64,000 bases of DNA from Stenotrophomonas sp. 610A2 (GTDB lineage: Bacteria; Pseudomonadota; Gammaproteobacteria; Xanthomonadales; Xanthomonadaceae), in NCBI RefSeq assembly GCF_030549615.1, contig NZ_CP130832.1, positions 2,046,001-2,110,000 on the forward strand. Reading direction: 5' to 3'. Made by a program: the position numbers and the translations under genes. Numbering within the stretch: position 1 is the first letter of the stretch; each line of letters starts with the position of its first letter. The notes beneath the pieces are model-generated. The model did not search any database, was not told the DNA's origin, and saw only the letters and a list, made by a program, of their open reading frames with translations. Shown here one piece after another: positions 38,442 to 47,721 of this stretch.

Positions 38442-39386
38442 ATGAAAGATCGGATGTGGTTTGGTATCGGCAACGGTGTAGCTTCCGGCGCACTGTGGGG
38501 CCTGGTGTTTCTGGCGCCGGCCGTGCTGGTGGACTTCTCGCCGCTGCAGCTGGCCGCTGCGCGCTACCTTGTTTACGGTTTGGTTGCGGCAATCCTGCTG
38601 GTGCCGCGTTGGCCGGCGCTGCGGGCACGCATCGGCAAGACCGAATGGACCGCGCTGACCTGGTTGAGCCTGCTCGGCAACCTGATCTATTTCGTCCTGC
38701 TTTCCATCTGCGTGCAGTGGAGCGGCGGCGGTGCAGCGGCGTTGATCGTCGGCATGGTGCCGGTGCTGGTGGCCGTAGCCGGTGCCCGCGAGCCCGGTGC
38801 GGTGCCACTGAGGCGGCTGGCGCCAGCATTGGCTTTGTGCGTGGCCGGGGTGGTGCTGATGGGCTATGAGGCCATCGCCTCGACGCACGTGCATTCCACC
38901 AGCGCACAGCGGCTGATAGGGCTGCTGTGTGGGGTCGGCGCATTGGTCTCATGGACGGCGTATTCGATTGGCAACACCCGCTGGTTGGCCAAGGTGCCGG
39001 ATGTGTCCGGGCACGATTGGTCGTTGTTGACCGGCGTGGCAACCGGTGGCTTGGCGTTGTTGTTGGCGCCGCTGGCCTTCGCCGATGGCGGCGCAGGGCA
39101 TAGCGGTCGCGAGTGGGCAGGTTTCTGGGCGATGGCTGCGGCCGTTGCGGTGTTCGCCTCCATCCTGGGCAACGCCTGCTGGAACCGCGCCAGTCGCGCC
39201 CTGCCATTGACCCTGGGCGGGCAGATGATCGTGTTCGAGACCTTGTTCGGTCTGGTCTACGGTTTCCTGTGGCAGCAGCGTTGGCCGGTGGCTATCGAAG
39301 TCGTCGCTGCCTTGTGTCTGCTGGCTGGCGTGATCTGGAGCGCGGCGGCGCACCGGCCCAAGCTTGCTGTGGCCGCTTCAGCCTGA
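38442..39386 (+). CDS. DMT-superfamily (EamA) transporter
   Basis: 314 residues from ATG 38442; an upstream TTG and a downstream ATG at 38454 are alternatives. Ten hydrophobic segments are seen in two EamA halves (GVASGALWGLVFLAPAVLVD opens the first; ASILGNACWNRASRALPLTL lies in the second). A probable small-molecule exporter. AraC regulators next to DMT exporters are a frequent pairing; the substrate is unknown. Confidence 0.84.
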   Translation: MKDRMWFGIGNGVASGALWGLVFLAPAVLVDFSPLQLAAARYLVYGLVAAILLVPRWPALRARIGKTEWTALTWLSLLGNLIYFVLLSICVQWSGGGAAALIVGMVPVLVAVAGAREPGAVPLRRLAPALALCVAGVVLMGYEAIASTHVHSTSAQRLIGLLCGVGALVSWTAYSIGNTRWLAKVPDVSGHDWSLLTGVATGGLALLLAPLAFADGGAGHSGREWAGFWAMAAAVAVFASILGNACWNRASRALPLTLGGQMIVFETLFGLVYGFLWQQRWPVAIEVVAALCLLAGVIWSAAAHRPKLAVAASA

Positions 39387-39648
39387 GGATTCCGCGCAGT
39401 CAGGGAGCGAAAGCCAGTCCGGAGTCGTTCTTTCGTCTGGCGGCGACGGGTAGCGGTTCCGGTCTGTGCGCCAACAGGCTCAACCGCGTCGCCACGGGTA
39501 TTGCTTGCCGCTTGCTGGTGAGATGCCCGACGTTCGCGCTTGATGACATTTGCAACTTTTAGCTGCAGCTTGGCCGACGTTGCCTTTATCCGCGTTTTTG
39601 CATCGCAGCACTTGACAGCCTGATCCCGGCTGTTGTCTCTTGAAGGCC

Positions 39649-39789
39649 ATGAACAGCCCGCAGCCCCTCGCCATCATCTCGCAGTCGCCCTTCGGCGGCC
39701 GGGTCGGCGTGCCTGGGCCTGGCGGCACCATTACCACCACCACTATTACCGTCACCATTAGCCCGGTGCGGTCCGTCGTCTTCGCGTAA
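39649..39789 (+). CDS. thrL: thr operon leader peptide ThrL
   Basis: 46 residues from ATG 39649, with TGAAGG a few bases upstream. The middle, residues 27-37, is T-I-T-T-T-T-I-T-V-T-I (nt 39727-39759), the Thr/Ile run expected of a threonine attenuator. The peptide ends SPVRSVVFA and stops at 39787. Its codons overlap the antiterminator arm at 39765-39771. It would sense charged tRNA-Thr and tRNA-Ile and set thrABC transcription. It is longer than the E. coli leader (21 residues). Confidence 0.9.
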   Translation: MNSPQPLAIISQSPFGGRVGVPGPGGTITTTTITVTISPVRSVVFA

Positions 39790-39831
39790 TTTCCGAAAAC
39801 AACGGCCCCGCACCCGGATCAGGATGCGGGG
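39765..39831 (+). promoter_or_regulatory. Threonine attenuator: alternative hairpins
   Basis: Hairpin A: CCCCGCA (39806-39812) with TGCGGGG (39825-39831), extended inside by CC/GG. Hairpin B: GGTGCGG (39765-39771), just after the Thr/Ile codons, can pair with CCGCACC (39808-39814), which destroys A. A ribosome stalled at 39727-39759 leaves B free; one finishing at 39789 covers its arm. Hairpin A lacks a proper T-run, so termination may be weak, rho-assisted, or A may instead mask the thrA start region. Confidence 0.65.
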
Positions 39832-39878
39832 GAACCCCATCCAGATACGTGTCGGGGCCTCCAGCCGAGGTTCTTCCG

Positions 39879-42383
39879 ATGTCGTCAGTTGCTGTATCAC
39901 CCGCCGATCCTGTCGCGAACGCTGCCGTTCGCACCGTCGTCCATAAATTCGGCGGCACCTCCGTGGCTGATGCCGAGCGCTACCGCCATGTGGCGCAGTT
40001 GCTGCTGGCCCGCGACGAGACAGTGCAGGTCACCGTGGTATCGGCGATGAAGGGCGTGACCGACGCGCTGATCGGCTTGGCCAAGGCCGCGGCTGCTGCG
40101 GATCCGGAGTGGGATGATCGATGGCACGAGCTGCGGGCGCGCCATCGTGGCGCCGCCGCCGCACTGTTGGGCGAGCACTCCGGGGCAACCATTGAATGGC
40201 TGGATGCGCGCTTCGATCGTCTGCGCGAGATCCTGGCCGCGTTGGCGGTCATCGGCGAATTGCCGCAGGAAGTGTTGGATCGTGTGCAGGGATTGGGCGA
40301 GGTGTTCTCGGCCCACCTGCTGGGCCATCACCTGCAAGCACTTGGCGAAGACGCCGATGTGCTGGACGCACGTGACGTGCTGGTGGTCAACCATGGCGAG
40401 CTGGGCGTGGATGTGGATTGGAAGTCCAGTGCCGCCAAGCTTGCGTTGTGGCGAGAATCGCACCCGGCGCAGCGTCTGGTGGTGACCGGCTTTGTTGCGC
40501 GTGATCGCAAAGGCAACATCACCACGCTGGGACGCAATGGAAGTGATTTCTCCGGCGCCATCTTCGCGGCCTTGTTCGCCGCCGATGAACTGCATATCTG
40601 GACCGACGTTGACGGCGTGCTTTCGGCTGACCCGCGCGTGGTGCCGGAAGCCGTGCAGCTGGATGCCCTGAGCTATGACGAAGCCTGTGAGCTCGCGTAT
40701 TTCGGCGCAAAGGTGGTGCATCCGCAAACCATGTCGCCGGCGATCGAGCGCGGTTTGCCGATCATCATCCGCAACACCTTCCGCCCGGATCACCCGGGCA
40801 CCCGCATCACTGCGGAGAGCTCCAGCAACGGCCCGATCAAAGGCTTGACGCTGAGCGCGGATCTGGCCGTGCTGAACGTCGAAGGCACCGGTTTGATCGG
40901 CGTGCCGGGCACCGCCGAGCGCGTGTTCTCGGCGCTGCGCAATGCGCATGTGTCGGTGGTGATGATCTCGCAGGGATCGTCCGAGCACTCGATCTGTTGC
41001 GTGGTGAAGCAGGCCGAGGCTGAGTTCGCCCGCGACGCGTTGACCCAGGCGTTCTCGCACGAATTGGCGGCAGGCCAGGTACAGCGCGTGCAGCTCACCA
41101 CTGGAGTAAGCGTGCTTGCGGCGGTCGGTGATGGCATGACCGGGCAGCCTGGCGTTGCTGCGCGCCTGTTTGAGTCGCTGGGGCGTGCGCAGGTCAATAT
41201 CCTGGCCATCGCGCAGGGCTCGTCCGAGCGCAATATCTCGGTCGCCATCGAAGCCCGTGATGCAACCAAGGCATTGCGGGCGGCGCATGCCGGATTCTGG
41301 CTGTCGCCGCAGACCTTCTCGGTTGGTTTGATCGGGCCGGGTAACGTTGGGGCGGCCTTGCTTGAGCAGCTATATGCGTCGGAAGCCGCACTGTTGGCGA
41401 GGGCCAAGCTTGATCTGCGACTGCGTGCGGTCGCCTCGCGCAATCGCATGGTGCTCGACCAGCGCGGCATGCACGGCAACTGGAAGGCTGCGTTCGATTC
41501 TGCAGCGCTGCCGAACGATCTTGATCTGTTCACTGAACACCTGTTGTCGGCGCGGCTACCGCATACATTGATCATCGATTGCAGTGGCAGCGCCGAAGTC
41601 GCTGATCGCTATGCGGGCTGGTTGGCTGCCGGCATTCACGTGGTGACCCCGAACAAGCAGGCAGGCTCCGGTCCATTGGCGCGTTATCAGGCAATCCGCG
41701 AGGCAGCTGCGTCCACCGGTGCACGCTTCCGCTACGAAGCGACGGTGGGTGCTGGCCTGCCGGTGATCACCACGCTGCGTGACCTCGTGGATACCGGTGA
41801 CGAAGTGACGGCGATCGCAGGCATTTTCTCCGGCACGCTGGCATGGCTGTTCAACAAGTACGACGGTAGCGTGCCGTTCTCCGAACTGGTCACGCAGGCG
41901 CGCGGCATGGGCTATACCGAGCCGGACCCGCGCGATGACCTGTCCGGCGTGGACGTGGCCCGCAAGCTGGTGATTCTGGCGCGCGAAGCCGGTTACGAAC
42001 TGAGTCTGGAAGATGTCGCGGTGGAAAGCCTGGTGCCTGCTGGACTGCAGCAAGCCAGCGTTGACGACTTCATGGCGCGCCTCAACGAGGTGGATGCGAG
42101 CTTCGCTCAGCGTCTGGCCGATGCGCGCGCTCGCGGCAACGTGCTGCGCTATGTGGCGCAGTTCAAGCCGGGTCAGCAGCCCAGCGTCGGCCTGGTTGAA
42201 CTGCCGGGCGATCATGCCTTCGCAAACCTGCGCTTGACCGACAACGTGGTGCAGTTCACCACTCGTCGCTATTGCGACAACCCCTTGGTGGTGCAAGGCC
42301 CGGGCGCGGGTCCGGAAGTAACCGCAGCCGGTGTGTTTGCCGACGTGTTGCGGGTTGCAGCAGGCGAGGGAGCGCGATTGTGA
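39879..42383 (+). CDS. thrA: Bifunctional aspartokinase I / homoserine dehydrogenase I ThrA
   Basis: 834 residues from ATG 39879, with GAGG upstream; GTG 39849 would extend into the attenuator. The aspartokinase domain comes first ([15 protein letters not shown]), two ACT regulatory modules occupy about 325-470, and the homoserine dehydrogenase domain starts with [16 protein letters not shown] near 490. It phosphorylates aspartate and later reduces aspartate semialdehyde to homoserine. Length and domain order match E. coli ThrA. The stop overlaps the GTG start of thrB. Confidence 0.96.
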   Translation: MSSVAVSPADPVANAAVRTVVHKFGGTSVADAERYRHVAQLLLARDETVQVTVVSAMKGVTDALIGLAKAAAAADPEWDDRWHELRARHRGAAAALLGEHSGATIEWLDARFDRLREILAALAVIGELPQEVLDRVQGLGEVFSAHLLGHHLQALGEDADVLDARDVLVVNHGELGVDVDWKSSAAKLALWRESHPAQRLVVTGFVARDRKGNITTLGRNGSDFSGAIFAALFAADELHIWTDVDGVLSADPRVVPEAVQLDALSYDEACELAYFGAKVVHPQTMSPAIERGLPIIIRNTFRPDHPGTRITAESSSNGPIKGLTLSADLAVLNVEGTGLIGVPGTAERVFSALRNAHVSVVMISQGSSEHSICCVVKQAEAEFARDALTQAFSHELAAGQVQRVQLTTGVSVLAAVGDGMTGQPGVAARLFESLGRAQVNILAIAQGSSERNISVAIEARDATKALRAAHAGFWLSPQTFSVGLIGPGNVGAALLEQLYASEAALLARAKLDLRLRAVASRNRMVLDQRGMHGNWKAAFDSAALPNDLDLFTEHLLSARLPHTLIIDCSGSAEVADRYAGWLAAGIHVVTPNKQAGSGPLARYQAIREAAASTGARFRYEATVGAGLPVITTLRDLVDTGDEVTAIAGIFSGTLAWLFNKYDGSVPFSELVTQARGMGYTEPDPRDDLSGVDVARKLVILAREAGYELSLEDVAVESLVPAGLQQASVDDFMARLNEVDASFAQRLADARARGNVLRYVAQFKPGQQPSVGLVELPGDHAFANLRLTDNVVQFTTRRYCDNPLVVQGPGAGPEVTAAGVFADVLRVAAGEGARL

Positions 42384-43324
42384 GTGATGCAACGAAGGAT
42401 TCTGCTGCCCGTCAGGCGCGCGCGTTCTCGCCCGCGTCGGTGGCCAATGTGGCAGTCGGTTTTGACCTGCTGGGTTATGCCGTGCCGGATGTAGGCGACA
42501 CGGTTACAGTACGTCGCATCGATGCGCCAGAAGTGCGGATCGCTGCCATTCGTGGTGCTGCCGTTGAGCTGCCGCTGGACGCGCCCAGCAATACTGCAGG
42601 CGCGGCGCTGATTGCCCTGCGCGAGGCGTTGGCGCTGCCGTTCGGCTTCGAGGTGGAAATCGACAAGGGCATACCGCTGAGCTCGGGCATGGGTGGTTCG
42701 GCTGCGTCCTGTGTAGCGGCCTTGGTTGCTGCCAATGCATTGCTGGATGTGCCGTTGAGTCGAGAACAGTTGTACAGGTACTCGCTGGACGGTGAAGCAG
42801 TAGCCAGTGGCAGCCGCCACGGTGACAACCTCGGCCCGATGTTCCTGGGTGGCCTGGTGCTTTCAACGCTGGAGCGTTTGGTGCCGGTGCCGGTGCCTGC
42901 GCATTGGCATAGCCTGCTGGTGCATCCGGATGCGCTTCTGGAAACGCGGCGTGCACGCGAAGCCTTGCAAGGCAGCTATGCGCTGAAAGAGTTTGTCGCG
43001 CAGAGCAGCAACCTGGCCCTGGTATTGGCGGGTTGCCATGCAGGCGATGCTGGCTTGGTGCGTGCGGGTCTGGCCGATGTCCTGATCGAACCGCGGCGTG
43101 CGCCTTTGATCGTCGGTTTTGATGCGGCCAAGGCAGCCGCACTGGCTGCAGGTGCGATGGGCGCCAGTATCTCCGGTGCCGGTCCCAGCGTATTTGCCTG
43201 GTTTGAAGAACGTGAGGCCGCGTTGGCTGCCGCGCCCAAGGTGCAGGCAGCCTTCGCTGCAGCGGGCTTCGACAGCCAGAGCTGGGTAAGCCCGATCAAC
43301 AGCCCCGGCGCACGACTGCTCTAA
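42380..43324 (+). CDS. thrB: Homoserine kinase ThrB
   Basis: 314 residues from GTG 42380, which overlaps the thrA stop by 4 bp (GTGA); longer upstream reading is an out-of-frame shadow of thrA. GHMP kinase: [20 protein letters not shown] at the N-terminus, ATP loop [14 protein letters not shown] near 100, and [15 protein letters not shown] near the C-terminus. It makes O-phosphohomoserine for ThrC. Confidence 0.95.
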   Translation: MSDATKDSAARQARAFSPASVANVAVGFDLLGYAVPDVGDTVTVRRIDAPEVRIAAIRGAAVELPLDAPSNTAGAALIALREALALPFGFEVEIDKGIPLSSGMGGSAASCVAALVAANALLDVPLSREQLYRYSLDGEAVASGSRHGDNLGPMFLGGLVLSTLERLVPVPVPAHWHSLLVHPDALLETRRAREALQGSYALKEFVAQSSNLALVLAGCHAGDAGLVRAGLADVLIEPRRAPLIVGFDAAKAAALAAGAMGASISGAGPSVFAWFEEREAALAAAPKVQAAFAAAGFDSQSWVSPINSPGARLL

Positions 43325-43333
43325 GCCTGATAG

Positions 43334-43356
43334 CCCCTCTCCCTGCGGGAGAGGGG
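43334..43356. repeat. CCCCTCTCCC hairpin between thrB and thrC
   Basis: CCCCTCTCCC (43334-43343), loop TGC, GGGAGAGGGG (43347-43356): perfect 10-bp arms with no T-run after. Second copy of the element at 34325. Being in an operon it may adjust thrC expression or mRNA stability, but its dispersed nature argues for a passive repeat. Confidence 0.65.
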
Positions 43357-43427
43357 TTGGGGTGAGGGCGACGCTCGCGCAGTCCTTGAGTCAAAAGCAG
43401 CACACCAACCTTTTCACGGATTTCCGA

Positions 43428-44723
43428 ATGAACTTCATCTCCACCCGCAATGCATCGCCCGCCGCCACGCTGAGTCAGGCCATTGCCGCTGGCCTTGCAC
43501 CAGATGGTGGCTTGTACGTACCCGAGCAGATGCCAGCAGCGCGCAACCTGCAGTTGGGCGATTCGCTCGCCGCGACCGCCACTGAGCTGCTGCAGCCGTT
43601 TTTTGCCGGTGACGCATTGGCAGCTGATCTGCAGACGATCTGCAACGAAGCCTTTGACTTTCCGGCACCACTGCAGGCCTTGGCGACCAGTAACGATCAT
43701 GTGCTGGAGTTGTTCCATGGGCCAACGGCAGCGTTCAAGGACTTCGGTGCGCGCTTCCTTGCCGCCAGCCTGTCGCGGCTGCGTGCAGGGCAGGAGCGTC
43801 CGCTGACGATCGTGGTCGCCACCTCAGGCGACACCGGTGCCGCAGTGGCCGCAGCCTTCCACAATCAGCCCAACCTGCAGGTCGTGGTGTTGTACCCGGA
43901 TGGGCGCGTGTCGCCGCGTCAGGCGCACCAGCTTGGTTGCCTTGGCGGAAATATCCGAGCGCTGCGTGTGTCTGGCTCGTTTGATGATTGCCAAGCCATG
44001 GCCAAGCAGGCGCTGAGCGATAACGAGCTGCAGGCGCAGGTGCCGTTGAGTTCAGCCAACAGCATCAGCTTGGGTCGCCTGTTGCCGCAGATGAGCTATT
44101 ACGCACATGCCGCGCTCAGCCATCAGGCTGCGCATGGCTCGCTGCTCAACTTCGTCATTCCTACCGGCAACCTGGGGAACGCGATGGCGGCGGTAATGGC
44201 GCGCGCACTCGGTGTGCCGCTGGGGCGGATCGTGTTGGCGACCAACGCAAATCGTGTTCTGCCGGACTATTTCAATGGCGGTGATTACGCTCCCAAGGCC
44301 AGCGTTGCAACGCTGGCCAATGCCATGGACGTAGGTGCGCCGAGTAATTTCGAGCGACTGCGTTGGCTGTACAAGGGTGATGACGCAGCACTGCGCGCAG
44401 CCTTCACCTCGCAGGCAGTGGACGATGCCACCATCCGCGACACCATTGCGCATCGCTATGCCGAATATGGGGAAGTGTTCTGCCCGCATACCGCCACTGC
44501 GGTGCAGGTGTTGGAGCAGTTGCGCGCCAGTGGTAGTGCAGTCGCGGACCAGCATTGGGCAGTGGCTGCGACCGCGCATCCGGCCAAGTTCGAATCGGTG
44601 GTCGAACCGCTGATTGGTCGTGAGGTGGAAGTGCCTCCGGCGCTGGCAGAGCTGCTCAAGCGTCCGGCCCACGCCGAGCCTTGCGCGCCGGACTACGCAG
44701 CCCTGCGCCAGAAACTGCTCTAA
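43428..44723 (+). CDS. thrC: Threonine synthase ThrC
   Basis: 431 residues from ATG 43428 (MNFISTRNASPAATLSQAI). The PLP lysine is in FHGPTAAFKDFGARF. Phosphate-loop VATSGDTGAAVAAAF and FVIPTGNLGNAMAAVMA are present. It converts phosphohomoserine to threonine. It is 103 bp behind thrB with a repeat hairpin between them. Followed by a compound REP cluster, not a classic terminator. Confidence 0.96.
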   Translation: MNFISTRNASPAATLSQAIAAGLAPDGGLYVPEQMPAARNLQLGDSLAATATELLQPFFAGDALAADLQTICNEAFDFPAPLQALATSNDHVLELFHGPTAAFKDFGARFLAASLSRLRAGQERPLTIVVATSGDTGAAVAAAFHNQPNLQVVVLYPDGRVSPRQAHQLGCLGGNIRALRVSGSFDDCQAMAKQALSDNELQAQVPLSSANSISLGRLLPQMSYYAHAALSHQAAHGSLLNFVIPTGNLGNAMAAVMARALGVPLGRIVLATNANRVLPDYFNGGDYAPKASVATLANAMDVGAPSNFERLRWLYKGDDAALRAAFTSQAVDDATIRDTIAHRYAEYGEVFCPHTATAVQVLEQLRASGSAVADQHWAVAATAHPAKFESVVEPLIGREVEVPPALAELLKRPAHAEPCAPDYAALRQKLL

Positions 44724-44732
44724 ACCCAACCT

Positions 44733-44965
44733 GTAGTGCCGAGCCATGCTCGGCAGGGGCCTCACCGACACCCCAGTTGTAGGAGCGGCGTAAGCCGCGA
44801 AGCCGGTATCGCTACGCGGCCAATGATTCCTGCTCTCCGCAACTGTACGAGCTTCGCGGCTTACGCCGCTCCTACAAAACGGTGCCTCCTGCTCCTGTAG
44901 TGCCGAGCCATGCTCGGCAGGGGGCTTCACCGATAATGCCCCAGCCGAGCATGGCTCGGCTCTAC
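44733..44965. repeat. Compound REP cluster between thrC and fnr-like gene
   Basis: In order: one GTAG-type palindrome (44733), an inverted pair of the GTAGGAGCGGCGTAAGCCGC family (about 44778-44876), then an inverted pair of GTAG-type palindromes (about 44897-44965). The two families are interleaved, so one appears to have inserted beside or within a pre-existing pair. It fills the convergent gap between thrC and the minus-strand regulator. Confidence 0.85.
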
Positions 44966-44975
44966 AGATGGGGCG

Positions 44976-45734
44976 TCAGAACTCGTCGTTGGCCAGCTGC
45001 TGCAGCTCGGCGAAATCGAGGATCTCCACCACATTAAGATGCGGCAGGGCGATCAGCCCCTGCTGGCGCAGCTTGGTGAAGGTGCGGCTGACGGTTTCCA
45101 TGGTCAGGCCCAAGTGGTCGGCGATATCGCCGCGGCCCATCGGTAGCGAGACCCGGTTGCTGCTGCGCCCATTCAAGGTTGCCTCGCGGGCTGCCAGCCG
45201 CAACAGGAAATCGGCAAGCCGTTCCGGCGGCTGCAGGCGGGCCAGTGCAAGCGCGTTGTCCTGGGCTGCATCCAGCTCCTGGCAGGCGCGCTGCAGCAGC
45301 TTGCGTTCCAGGTGCGGGTAGCGCTGGCGCAGGTCGCGCATCTGCGTGGTCGGCACCCGACAGACCCGGCTGTCGGCGATGGCTTCGATGTCGTAGCGGT
45401 GGTGATCGCTGCCGCTCAGGCCCAGGTAATCGCCCGGCAGCACGAAGCCGTTCACCTGGCGACGACCGTCGGCCAAGGTCCTGACCAGGCGCAGCGCACC
45501 CTCGGTTACTGTATAGACATAAGTGCGCGGCTCGCCGGCACGGGCCAGCGTGGTGCCCATGCTTACCGGCGTGGAGACGGTGATCTGCTCCAGTGCGTGC
45601 ACCTCATCGCAGGAAAGCGCCGAGCACACGGACAGGTGGCGGACCGAGCATTGCAGGCACTCGCGCGCTCCATTGCCTTCGCTGGCAACGGACGAAACCG
45701 GGGATTGCTCGGAGCCTTGGGCTGGCCGGGACAT
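44976..45734 (-). CDS. fnr: FNR-type oxygen-sensing Crp/Fnr regulator
   Basis: 252 residues from ATG 45734; ATG 45773 is in frame but lies on the likely -10 box. Cysteines C26, C29, C37 and C125 fit a [4Fe-4S] ligand set, with the C-x2-C-x7-C spacing of FnrL-type proteins instead of the C-x2-C-x5-C of E. coli FNR. C125 sits in RVCRVP, as C122 does in E. coli. The recognition helix LTMETVSRTF keeps the E-x2-S-R contacts of FNR. Expected to control low-oxygen respiration genes. It lies divergent from hisS. Confidence 0.88.
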   Translation of the reverse strand: MSRPAQGSEQSPVSSVASEGNGARECLQCSVRHLSVCSALSCDEVHALEQITVSTPVSMGTTLARAGEPRTYVYTVTEGALRLVRTLADGRRQVNGFVLPGDYLGLSGSDHHRYDIEAIADSRVCRVPTTQMRDLRQRYPHLERKLLQRACQELDAAQDNALALARLQPPERLADFLLRLAAREATLNGRSSNRVSLPMGRGDIADHLGLTMETVSRTFTKLRQQGLIALPHLNVVEILDFAELQQLANDEF

Positions 45735-45761
45735 GTCTGGGACAGGGTGGGAGTGTCCTAA

Positions 45762-45767
45762 ATTATA
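45762..45767 (-). promoter_or_regulatory. -10 box of the fnr-like gene
   Basis: Perfect TATAAT on the minus strand in an otherwise GC-rich gap. It places the transcript start near 45755, which excludes the upstream ATG 45773 and favours ATG 45734. The matching -35 position is poor (ACCGCC), suggesting activation or weak basal use. Confidence 0.55.
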
Positions 45768-45842
45768 CTTCATGCGGTCAGACGGGCGGTGTGCGGCTAG
45801 AATTAGCGACCGTTTCCCCTTTGAGTTGCAGGAGTTTTGCCC

Positions 45843-47252
45843 GTGATCAAGCCCCGTACCCCGCCCGGCATCATGGAATTGCTGCCGCGCGAGCAGATCG
45901 CGTTCCAGCGCATGCTGGACGTCATCCGCCGCAATTACGAGCGCTTCGGGTTCTTGCCGGTGGAGACCCCGGTGTTCGAGCTGTCCGATGTGTTGCTGAC
46001 CAAATCCGGCGGCGAGACCGAGCGCCAGGTGTATTTCGTGCAGTCAACCGGTGCGCTGGCCAATGCGGCCGAGTCGGCCGACAAGGGTGGGCTGCCGGAG
46101 ATGGCGCTGCGCTTCGATCTGACTGTGCCGCTGGCCCGCTATGTGGCCGAGCACGAGCACGACCTGACGTTCCCCTTCCGTCGCTATCAGATGCAGCGCG
46201 TTTACCGTGGCGAGCGCGCACAGCGCGGCCGTTTCCGCGAGTTCTACCAGTGCGACGTCGATGTGATCGGCAAGGACACGCTGAGCATCCGCTACGACGC
46301 TGAAGTGTTGGCGGTGATCTACGCGGTGTTCTCCGAACTGCGCATCGGCAACTTCGCCGTGCAGCTGAACAACCGCAAGCTGATGCGTGGTTTCTTCGAA
46401 GCGCAGGGCGTCGTGGATGCCGGGCAGCAGGCGCTGGTGCTGCGCGAGGTCGACAAGCTCGACAAGCGCGGCCCGGATTACGTGCGCGAAACCCTGGTTG
46501 GTCCGGATTTCGGACTGCCGGCTGACGCCGTTGAGCGCATCCTGTCCTTCGTTGAGGTCCGTTCGAGCTCGCATGCTGATGCGTTGGCGCAGATTGATGC
46601 GGTGCTGGCCGCTGCGGGTGAATCGGCCAGTGAGTCGCTGCGTACCGGTGCCGCTGAGCTGCGTGAAGTGCTGGAGCTGGTCAAGGCATTGGGTGTGCCG
46701 GAAACCGCGTATTGCCTGAATTTCTCCATCGCCCGTGGCCTGGACTACTACACCGGCACGGTGTACGAGACCAGCCTGGTTGATCATCCACAGATTGGCT
46801 CGATCTGCTCGGGTGGCCGTTACGAGGATCTGGCCAGCCACTACACCAAGTCCAAGCTGCCGGGCGTCGGCATCTCGATCGGCCTGACTCGCCTGTTCTG
46901 GCAGCTGCGCGAGGCCAACCTGATCGATGGCATCGCTGAAAGCAGCGTGCATGCGATGGTGGCGCTGATGGACGAGGCGGCGATGCCGCAGTCGCTGGAC
47001 ATCGCCCGTCGTCTGCGCGCCGGTGGCATCAATACTGAAGTGCAGATGGAGCCGAAGAAAATCGGCAAGCAGTTCCAGTATGCCGCGAAGGCAGGCATCC
47101 GCTTCGTGGTGCTGGCAGGTGAAGATGAGCTGGCGCGTGGCGTGGTTGCGGTGAAGGATCTGCTTCGTGAACAGCAGTTCGAGGTTGCCAGGGATGAGCT
47201 GGCGTCTACCCTGCAGGTAGAGCTGGAACAGACCCGCGCAATGACGCGTTGA
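45843..47252 (+). CDS. hisS: Histidyl-tRNA synthetase HisS
   Basis: 469 residues from GTG 45843, 9 bp after GGAG; a TTG six bases earlier is too close to that site. Class II motifs: [55 protein letters not shown], and the histidine-A loop [13 protein letters not shown]. The C-terminal anticodon domain covers about 365-465. It charges tRNA-His. It is followed by a strong terminator and lies just upstream of the histidine operon without being part of it. Confidence 0.96.
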   Translation: MIKPRTPPGIMELLPREQIAFQRMLDVIRRNYERFGFLPVETPVFELSDVLLTKSGGETERQVYFVQSTGALANAAESADKGGLPEMALRFDLTVPLARYVAEHEHDLTFPFRRYQMQRVYRGERAQRGRFREFYQCDVDVIGKDTLSIRYDAEVLAVIYAVFSELRIGNFAVQLNNRKLMRGFFEAQGVVDAGQQALVLREVDKLDKRGPDYVRETLVGPDFGLPADAVERILSFVEVRSSSHADALAQIDAVLAAAGESASESLRTGAAELREVLELVKALGVPETAYCLNFSIARGLDYYTGTVYETSLVDHPQIGSICSGGRYEDLASHYTKSKLPGVGISIGLTRLFWQLREANLIDGIAESSVHAMVALMDEAAMPQSLDIARRLRAGGINTEVQMEPKKIGKQFQYAAKAGIRFVVLAGEDELARGVVAVKDLLREQQFEVARDELASTLQVELEQTRAMTR

Positions 47253-47255
47253 ACG

Positions 47256-47283
47256 AAAGCCCCGCATCGCGGGGCTTTTTTTT
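47256..47283 (+). terminator. Rho-independent terminator of hisS
   Basis: GCCCCGC (47259-47265), loop ATC, GCGGGGC (47269-47275) and T8 (47276-47283). Textbook form. Confidence 0.92.
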
Positions 47284-47287
47284 GCCT

Positions 47288-47625
47288 GTAGAGCCGAGCC
47301 ATGCTCGGCTGAGGCGTTACCGGGAAAGCCCCTTGCCGAGCATGGCTCGGCACTACTGCTTCCGCCCCCTCCCTTTCGCGCAGCGAAGGGGAGGGCTGCG
47401 GAGGGGTTGGCTTTTCGCTGGCTTCGCTTCCGTGCGCGCTCCCCCTGTAGAGCCGAGCCATGCTCGGCTGGGGCGTTACCGGGAAAGCCCCTTGCCGAGC
47501 ATGGCTCGGCACTACCGCTCTTGCCCCCTCCCTTTCGCGTAGCGAAGGGGAGGGCTGGGGAGGGGTTGGCCTTTCGCTGGCTTTGCTCGCGCTCCCCCCC
47601 TGTAGAGCCGAGCCATGCTCGGCTG
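47288..47625. repeat. REP cluster: GTAG palindromes alternating with CCCTCCCTTTCGC repeats
   Basis: Three units in tandem. Each starts with GTAGAGCCGAGCCATGCTCG, then its inverted partner GGCTCGGCACTAC, then a CCCCTCCCTTTCGCG-AGCGAAGGGGAGGG hairpin and GGGGTTGGC. The third unit is truncated after its first palindrome. The units, about 155 bp apart, are nearly identical, so the cluster grew by duplication of a composite block. Confidence 0.85.
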
Positions 47626-47684
47626 GGGAATTACAGGGAAAGCCCCATGCCGGATACCGGGTGGCGGTTTGACTCGGGGCCTGT

Positions 47685-47716
47685 TTCGCACTAATGTATT
47701 AGCACGCTAATACATT
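47685..47716 (+). promoter_or_regulatory. Promoter and perfect operator of the TrpR-like regulator / his operon
   Basis: Arms AATGTATTAG (47693-47702) and CTAATACATT (47707-47716) are perfect 10-bp inverse copies around CACG. A promoter fits over it: TTCGCA (47685-47690), 17 bp, TAATAC (47708-47713). Transcription would begin about 47720-47722, on the start codon. The dyad thus covers the -10, ideal for repression by the adjacent TrpR-like protein, and the mRNA would be nearly leaderless. Confidence 0.7.
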
Positions 47717-47721
47717 GATAC

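Noticed and set aside
39612..39640. TTGACA as the -35 box of the thr operon
   Set aside because: A 17-bp spacer puts the start point two bases before the leader ATG and the -10 (GTCTCT) is poor, leaving no room for the visible ribosome site.
43334..43356. Terminator between thrB and thrC
   Set aside because: No T-run, and the same hairpin recurs at 34325, so it is a dispersed repeat.
47288..47625. CRISPR array
   Set aside because: Repeats are palindromic REPs in irregular, alternating orientation, with conserved rather than unique spacers and no cas genes.
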